From Pseudomonas xantholysinigenes (GTDB lineage: Bacteria; Pseudomonadota; Gammaproteobacteria; Pseudomonadales; Pseudomonadaceae): a stretch of 64,000 bases of DNA. The stretch covers positions 3,689,001 to 3,753,000 of the forward strand of contig NZ_CP077095.1 in NCBI RefSeq assembly GCF_014268885.2, given 5' to 3'. This document shows, piece by piece, positions 59,545-64,000 of this stretch; the first letter of the stretch is position 1; each line of letters starts with the position of its first letter. The notes beneath the pieces are model-generated. The model saw nothing but the letters and a program-made list of their open reading frames with translations. It was not told where the DNA came from and searched no databases. The position numbers and the translations under genes were made by a program.

Positions 59545-60960
59545 ATGAGCAAGCAAATTCCGGTACATGATGTCACCCCGCCTGCCAGCAAAGGGAAGGA
59601 TTCCGTCGATCTCTACGCCTCGCGCGAAAAAATCTACACCCGTGCCTTCACTGGCCTGTTCCGCAGGTTGCGGATGGTCGGCGGCGCGGTGCTGTTCCTG
59701 CTGTACTTCGGCACCGTCTGGCTGAGCTGGGGGGGCCGCCAGGCCGTGTGGTGGGACCTGCCCGAACGCAAGTTCTACATCTTCGGCGCCACCATCTGGC
59801 CGCAGGACTTCATCCTGCTCTCGGGCATCCTGATCGTCGCCGCCTTCGGCCTGTTCTTCATCACTGTCTACGCCGGCCGGGTCTGGTGCGGCTACACCTG
59901 CCCACAGAGCGTGTGGACCTGGGTGTTCATGTGGTGCGAGAAGGTCACCGAAGGCGACCGCAACCAGCGCATGAAGCTGGACAAGCAACCGATGAGCGCC
60001 AACAAGTTCCTGCGCAAGTTCACCAAGCACAGCCTGTGGCTGCTGATCGGCTTCGTCACCGGCATGACCTTCGTCGGCTACTTCACCCCGGTCCGCGAAC
60101 TGGTCTTCGAATTCTTCACCGGGCAGGCCGACGGCTGGGCTTACTTCTGGGTCGGCTTCTTCACCCTGGCCACCTATGGCAACGCCGGCTGGTTGCGCGA
60201 GCAAGTGTGCGTGTACATGTGTCCCTATGCGCGCTTCCAGAGCGTGATGTTCGACAAGGACACCCTGATCGTCTCCTACGACCCGCGCCGTGGCGAAACC
60301 CGCGGTCCGCGCAAGAAGGACATGGACTACAAGGCCAAGGGCCTGGGCGACTGCATCGACTGCACCATGTGCGTGCAGGTCTGCCCGACCGGCATCGACA
60401 TCCGCGACGGCCTGCAGATCGAGTGCATCGGCTGCGCCGCCTGCATCGACGCCTGCGACGCGATCATGGACAAGATGAACTACCCCAAGGGCCTCATCAG
60501 CTACACCACCGAACACAACCTGTCAGGCCAGAAAACCCATATGCTGCGCCCACGCCTGATCGGCTACGCGCTGGTGCTGCTGGTGATGATCGGCGCCCTG
60601 GCCACCGCCTTCGCCACCCGTTCGCTGGTCGGCTTCGATGTCGCCAAGGACCGCGTGCTGTACCGCGAGAACGCCCAGGGCCGGATCGAGAACGTCTACA
60701 GCCTCAAGGTGATGAACAAGGACCAACGCGACCACGTCTATGTGCTCGACGCCGCCGGCCTGCCGGACCTCAAGCTCGAAGGTCGGCGCGAAATCCGCGT
60801 CAGCGCTGGCGACATCGTCACCTTGCCGGTGCAGTTGTCGGTCGCCCCCGAGCAACTGCCTTCGACCACCAACGAAATCACCTTCATCCTCAAGGACGCC
60901 GACGACAGCGCCAGCCAGGTTGAAGCCAAGAGCCGCTTCATCGGCCCACAGATCCGCTGA
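59545..60960 (+). CDS. ccoG: cbb3 oxidase assembly ferredoxin-type protein CcoG
   Basis: CcoG (471 residues from ATG 59545; ATG 59542 is equally possible) reduces Cu(II) to Cu(I) for the oxidase copper site. It shows five or so membrane segments, cysteine motifs CGYTCPQSVW and VCVYMCPYARF, and two ferredoxin-type clusters: CIDCTMCVQVCPTGIDIR and CIGCAACIDACD. A periplasmic immunoglobulin-like C-terminal domain follows (residues about 365-471). It starts the ccoGHI(S) group. Confidence 0.95.
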   Translation: MSKQIPVHDVTPPASKGKDSVDLYASREKIYTRAFTGLFRRLRMVGGAVLFLLYFGTVWLSWGGRQAVWWDLPERKFYIFGATIWPQDFILLSGILIVAAFGLFFITVYAGRVWCGYTCPQSVWTWVFMWCEKVTEGDRNQRMKLDKQPMSANKFLRKFTKHSLWLLIGFVTGMTFVGYFTPVRELVFEFFTGQADGWAYFWVGFFTLATYGNAGWLREQVCVYMCPYARFQSVMFDKDTLIVSYDPRRGETRGPRKKDMDYKAKGLGDCIDCTMCVQVCPTGIDIRDGLQIECIGCAACIDACDAIMDKMNYPKGLISYTTEHNLSGQKTHMLRPRLIGYALVLLVMIGALATAFATRSLVGFDVAKDRVLYRENAQGRIENVYSLKVMNKDQRDHVYVLDAAGLPDLKLEGRREIRVSAGDIVTLPVQLSVAPEQLPSTTNEITFILKDADDSASQVEAKSRFIGPQIR

Positions 60961-60975
60961 GAGAGAATTTCGACA

Positions 60976-61503
60976 ATGCCTGCCACCGCCGCCAGCCCCT
61001 GGTACAAGCACCTCTGGCCCTGGATCATCATTGGCATCCTGGCCACTTCGGTGTGCCTGAGCCTGACCATGGTCAGCATCGCCGTGCGCAACCCGGACAA
61101 CCTGGTCAACGACAACTACTACGAAGCCGGCAAGGGCATCAACCGCTCGCTGGACCGCGAGCTACTGGCCCAGGCCCTCAACCTCAAGGCCAGCGTGCAC
61201 CTGGACGACCTCACCGGCGAGGTCGAGGTACGCCTGACCGGCAATAGCGCCCCACAGGCGCTGGAGCTCAACCTCATCTCGCCGACCCAGCCGGACAAAG
61301 ACCGCAAGGTCCAGTTGGCGCGCAGCGAGCCGGGGCGTTATGTCGGCCAGCTGGTCGACAAGGTCGAAGGGCGGCGCTTCGTCGAGTTGCTCGGCAGCCA
61401 GGACGACCATGTGTGGCGATTGTTCGAGGAAGAGAAGGTCGAGCACGGGGTGACCTTGCAGCTGGGGGATGAAGCGTTGCAAGGTGCCGAGCACCAGCAA
61501 TGA
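60976..61503 (+). CDS. ccoH: cbb3 oxidase assembly protein CcoH (FixH family)
   Basis: The 175-residue protein has an N-terminal membrane helix (WIIIGILATSVCLSLTMVSIAV) and the FixH periplasmic domain (NDNYYEAGKGINRSLDRE, VRLTGNSAPQALELNLISPTQ). CcoH is needed to complete cbb3 oxidase. It lies 15 bp after ccoG and precedes ccoI, separated by a REP pair. Confidence 0.93.
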   Translation: MPATAASPWYKHLWPWIIIGILATSVCLSLTMVSIAVRNPDNLVNDNYYEAGKGINRSLDRELLAQALNLKASVHLDDLTGEVEVRLTGNSAPQALELNLISPTQPDKDRKVQLARSEPGRYVGQLVDKVEGRRFVELLGSQDDHVWRLFEEEKVEHGVTLQLGDEALQGAEHQQ

Positions 61504-61518
61504 ATCGCCGCACCGCTG

Positions 61519-61566
61519 TTCGCGGCACAAGGCGGCCCCCCTGTAGGAGCGGCCTTGTGCCGCGAA
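61519..61566. repeat. Inverted REP pair between ccoH and ccoI
   Basis: TTCGCGGCACAAGG and its inverse CCTTGTGCCGCGAA bracket a GTAGGAGC core. It lies within what should be one operon and could lower ccoI expression. Confidence 0.8.
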
Positions 61567-61615
61567 AGGGCCGCAAAGCGACCCCGGCAATCCCAAGCCA
61601 AAAGATAGACGCAAA

Positions 61616-64000
61616 ATGACCCACCCCACCCCCTGCTACCACTGCGCCCTGCCCGTCCCCGCCGGCAGTCGCTTCACCGCCGTGGTGCTTGGCGCGCCAC
61701 GGCAGTTCTGCTGCCCCGGCTGCCAGGCGGTGGCCGAGTCCATCGTCGCCGGGGGCCTGGAGCACTACTACCAGCACCGCAGCGACAGCAACGCCAACCC
61801 CGAGGCCCTGCCCCGCCAGTTGCAGGACGAGCTGGCGCTGTACGACCGCAATGACGTGCAACGCCACTTCGTCCGCCACGAAGGCGAACAGGCCGAGGCC
61901 ACCTTGCTGGTCGAAGGCATCAGCTGCGCCGCCTGTGGCTGGTTGATCGAGAAGCACCTGCGCAACCTACCCGGGGTCGCCGAGGCGCGCCTGAACCTGT
62001 CCAACCACCGCCTGCTGGTTACCTGGGCCGACAGCCAGTTGCCGCTGTCCAGGCTGCTCGCCGAGCTGCGCCAGATCGGCTACGCCGCCCACCCCTACCA
62101 ACCCGACCAGGCTGCCGAACAACTGGCCCGGGAAAACCGCAGCGCCTTGCGTCGCCTCGGCGTGGCCGGCCTGCTGTGGTTCCAGGCGATGATGGCGACC
62201 ATGGCCACCTGGCCGGAATTCAACATCGACCTGTCGCCAGAGATGCACACCATCCTGCGCTGGGTCGCGCTGTTCCTGACCACACCCATCGTGTTCTACA
62301 GCTGCGCGCCGTTCTTCAAGGGCGCCGCCCGCGACCTGCGCACCCGCCACCTGACCATGGACGTCTCGGTATCGCTGGCCATCGCCCTGGCCTATTGCGC
62401 CGGAATCTGGACTGCGATCACCGGTCACGGCGAACTGTACTTCGACACCGTGGGCATGTTCGCCCTGTTCCTGCTCACCGGGCGCTACCTTGAACGCCGC
62501 GCCCGCGAACGCACCGCTACCGCCACCGCGCAACTGGTCAATCTGCTGCCGGCCTCGTGCCTGCGCCTGGATGCCAACGGCCAGGCCGAGCGCATCCTGT
62601 TGGGCGAGCTGCAACGCGGCGACCGCGTGCAGGTGCTGCCCGGCGCGGTGGTCCCCGCCGACGGACGCATCGTCGAAGGCCGCTCCAGCGTCGACGAATC
62701 GCTGCTGACCGGCGAGTACCTGCCCCTGCCACGAGGCGCTGGCGACCGGGTCACCGGCGGCACCCTCAACATCGAGAGCACGCTCACGGTCGAGGTGCAA
62801 GCCCTGGGCCAGGAGTCGCGCCTGTCGGCGATCGTCCGCCTGCTCGAACGCGCCCAGTCGGAGAAACCACGCCTGGCCGAAATCGCCGACCGCGCCTCGC
62901 AGTGGTTCCTGCTGTTCACCCTGGTGGCGGCGCTGGTCATTGGCCTGGTCTGGTGGCAACTCGATGCGCCCCGGGCGTTCTGGATCGTCCTCGCCATGCT
63001 GGTCGCCACCTGCCCCTGCGCCCTGTCGCTGGCGACCCCGACCGCCCTCACCGCTGCCACCGGCACGCTGCACAAACTCGGCCTGTTGGTAACCCGCGGT
63101 CATGTACTGGAGGGCCTGAACCAGATCGACACGGTAATCTTCGACAAGACCGGTACCCTCACCGAAGGCCGCCTGACACTGCGCAGCATCCGCCCGCTGG
63201 GGCGCCTGGACAGCGACAGCTGCCTGGCCCTGGCCGCCGCCCTCGAGAACCGCTCCGAACACCCCATCGCCCGCGCCTTTGGCCGCGCCGCCCAGCCGGC
63301 CGACGCGGTCAGCAGCGTGCCCGGGCTGGGTCTTGAAGGCGAACTGCAGGGCCAGCGCCTGCGCATAGGCCAAGCCTCCTTCGTCTGCGCCCTGAGCGGC
63401 AGCGAAGTGCCTGCCGTGCCTGCACCGCGCGGCCAATGGCTGCTGCTGGGTGATCGCCAGGGGCCGCTGGCCTGGTTCGGCCTCGACGACCGCCTGCGCG
63501 AGGACGCCCCCGGCCTGGTGGCAGCCTGCAAGGCGCGCGGCTGGCAGCCCCTGCTGCTGTCCGGCGACAGCTCGCCGATGGTCGCCGAGGTGGCCGCGCA
63601 GCTGGGCATCGACCAGGCTGTCGGCGGCCTGCGCCCGGACGACAAGCTCGAACGCCTGAAAGCCCTGCAGGCCAAGGGGCATCGAGTATTGATGGTCGGC
63701 GACGGGGTCAACGACGTGCCGGTACTGGCCGCCGCCGACATCAGCATCGCCATGGGCGGCGCCACCGACCTGGCCAAGACCAGCGCCGACGCCGTGCTGC
63801 TGTCCAACCGCCTGCAGGCGCTGGGGCAGGCCTTCGACCTGGCCCGCCGCACCCGGCGCAACATTGTCGAGAACCTGCTCTGGGCGACCTTGTACAATGG
63901 CCTCATGTTGCCGTTCGCCGCGCTTGGCTGGATAACCCCGGTGTGGGCGGCGATCGGCATGTCGGTCAGCTCGCTGATCGTGGTGCTCAACGCCCTGCGC
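61616..64000 (+). CDS. ccoI: Copper-transporting P1B-type ATPase CcoI (FixI), truncated by window edge
   Basis: From ATG 61616 the frame is open to the right edge (795 codons). CcoI moves copper across the inner membrane for assembly of the cbb3 active site. Visible in order: a cysteine cluster (CYHCALP, CCPGCQAVAE), a heavy-metal domain with GISCAACGWL, membrane helices, the phosphatase loop SSVDESLLTGEYLP, the metal-binding CPC in ATCPCALSLATP, the phosphorylation motif DKTGTLTEG, and the hinge VGDGVNDVPVLAAADISIAMG. Only the last helices are missing. Confidence 0.96.
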   Translation, partial: MTHPTPCYHCALPVPAGSRFTAVVLGAPRQFCCPGCQAVAESIVAGGLEHYYQHRSDSNANPEALPRQLQDELALYDRNDVQRHFVRHEGEQAEATLLVEGISCAACGWLIEKHLRNLPGVAEARLNLSNHRLLVTWADSQLPLSRLLAELRQIGYAAHPYQPDQAAEQLARENRSALRRLGVAGLLWFQAMMATMATWPEFNIDLSPEMHTILRWVALFLTTPIVFYSCAPFFKGAARDLRTRHLTMDVSVSLAIALAYCAGIWTAITGHGELYFDTVGMFALFLLTGRYLERRARERTATATAQLVNLLPASCLRLDANGQAERILLGELQRGDRVQVLPGAVVPADGRIVEGRSSVDESLLTGEYLPLPRGAGDRVTGGTLNIESTLTVEVQALGQESRLSAIVRLLERAQSEKPRLAEIADRASQWFLLFTLVAALVIGLVWWQLDAPRAFWIVLAMLVATCPCALSLATPTALTAATGTLHKLGLLVTRGHVLEGLNQIDTVIFDKTGTLTEGRLTLRSIRPLGRLDSDSCLALAAALENRSEHPIARAFGRAAQPADAVSSVPGLGLEGELQGQRLRIGQASFVCALSGSEVPAVPAPRGQWLLLGDRQGPLAWFGLDDRLREDAPGLVAACKARGWQPLLLSGDSSPMVAEVAAQLGIDQAVGGLRPDDKLERLKALQAKGHRVLMVGDGVNDVPVLAAADISIAMGGATDLAKTSADAVLLSNRLQALGQAFDLARRTRRNIVENLLWATLYNGLMLPFAALGWITPVWAAIGMSVSSLIVVLNALR

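Overview
The window is a high-GC chromosomal segment from a fluorescent Pseudomonas, most likely of the P. putida group. The evidence is the pyoverdine genes (pvdRT-opmQ, pvdP, pvdH, pvdL, pvdS), two tandem cbb3 oxidase operons, the etfBA/ETF-QO pair, and many short palindromic repeats of the putida type. The species was not tested by any search.

Layout. 1-1270: a START-domain protein and a small cysteine-cluster protein. 1267-3360: a Lys/Pro/Ala-rich exported protein and a MocR-type regulator. 3446-5567: a repeat island. Two inverted copies of a roughly 280-bp structured repeat flank a GACTTT hexanucleotide array, and an intact IS3-family element sits in one copy. 5745-7735: an OmpA/DUF4398 lipoprotein pair and a solute-binding protein. 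7825-11713: electron-transfer flavoprotein genes etfBA and, divergently, ETF-ubiquinone oxidoreductase with a clear promoter and a PsrA-like box. 11783-12384: an mqsA antitoxin whose mqsR toxin has lost about 151 bp internally and is frameshifted, with the MqsA operator retained. 12428-14297: a transporter and a degenerate receiver protein.

14458-22889 is pyoverdine block 1: an FpvI-like sigma factor with no FpvR beside it, pvdRT-opmQ export, pvdP tyrosinase and pvdH aminotransferase. 23056-28544: a two-component system diverging from a three-gene Dsb/Tlp disulfide operon. 28697-34351: an Rhs/PAAR effector with a DUF4329 toxin tip, its probable immunity gene, and a second immunity-like gene behind a degenerate stretch. 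34617-49529 is pyoverdine block 2: the 4315-residue PvdL synthetase, the PvdS sigma factor with a Fur box, and a siderophore N-acyltransferase. I can read five PvdS-type promoters (TAAAT or TAATT, 16 bp, CGT), so the whole set should switch on under iron starvation through Fur, then PvdS.

49587-52280 holds housekeeping genes (solute-binding protein, DEDD exonuclease, ppnP, hydrolase). 52330-64000 is respiration: ccoNOQP-1 with an ANR/FNR box, ccoNOQP-2 with a different, AT-rich palindrome upstream, then ccoG, ccoH and a truncated ccoI for oxidase assembly and copper supply. I saw no rRNA, tRNA or CRISPR array. The most notable findings are the broken mqsR with surviving antitoxin and operator, the covarying structured repeat island interrupted by the IS, and the Rhs toxin/immunity locus with a possible degenerate tip.
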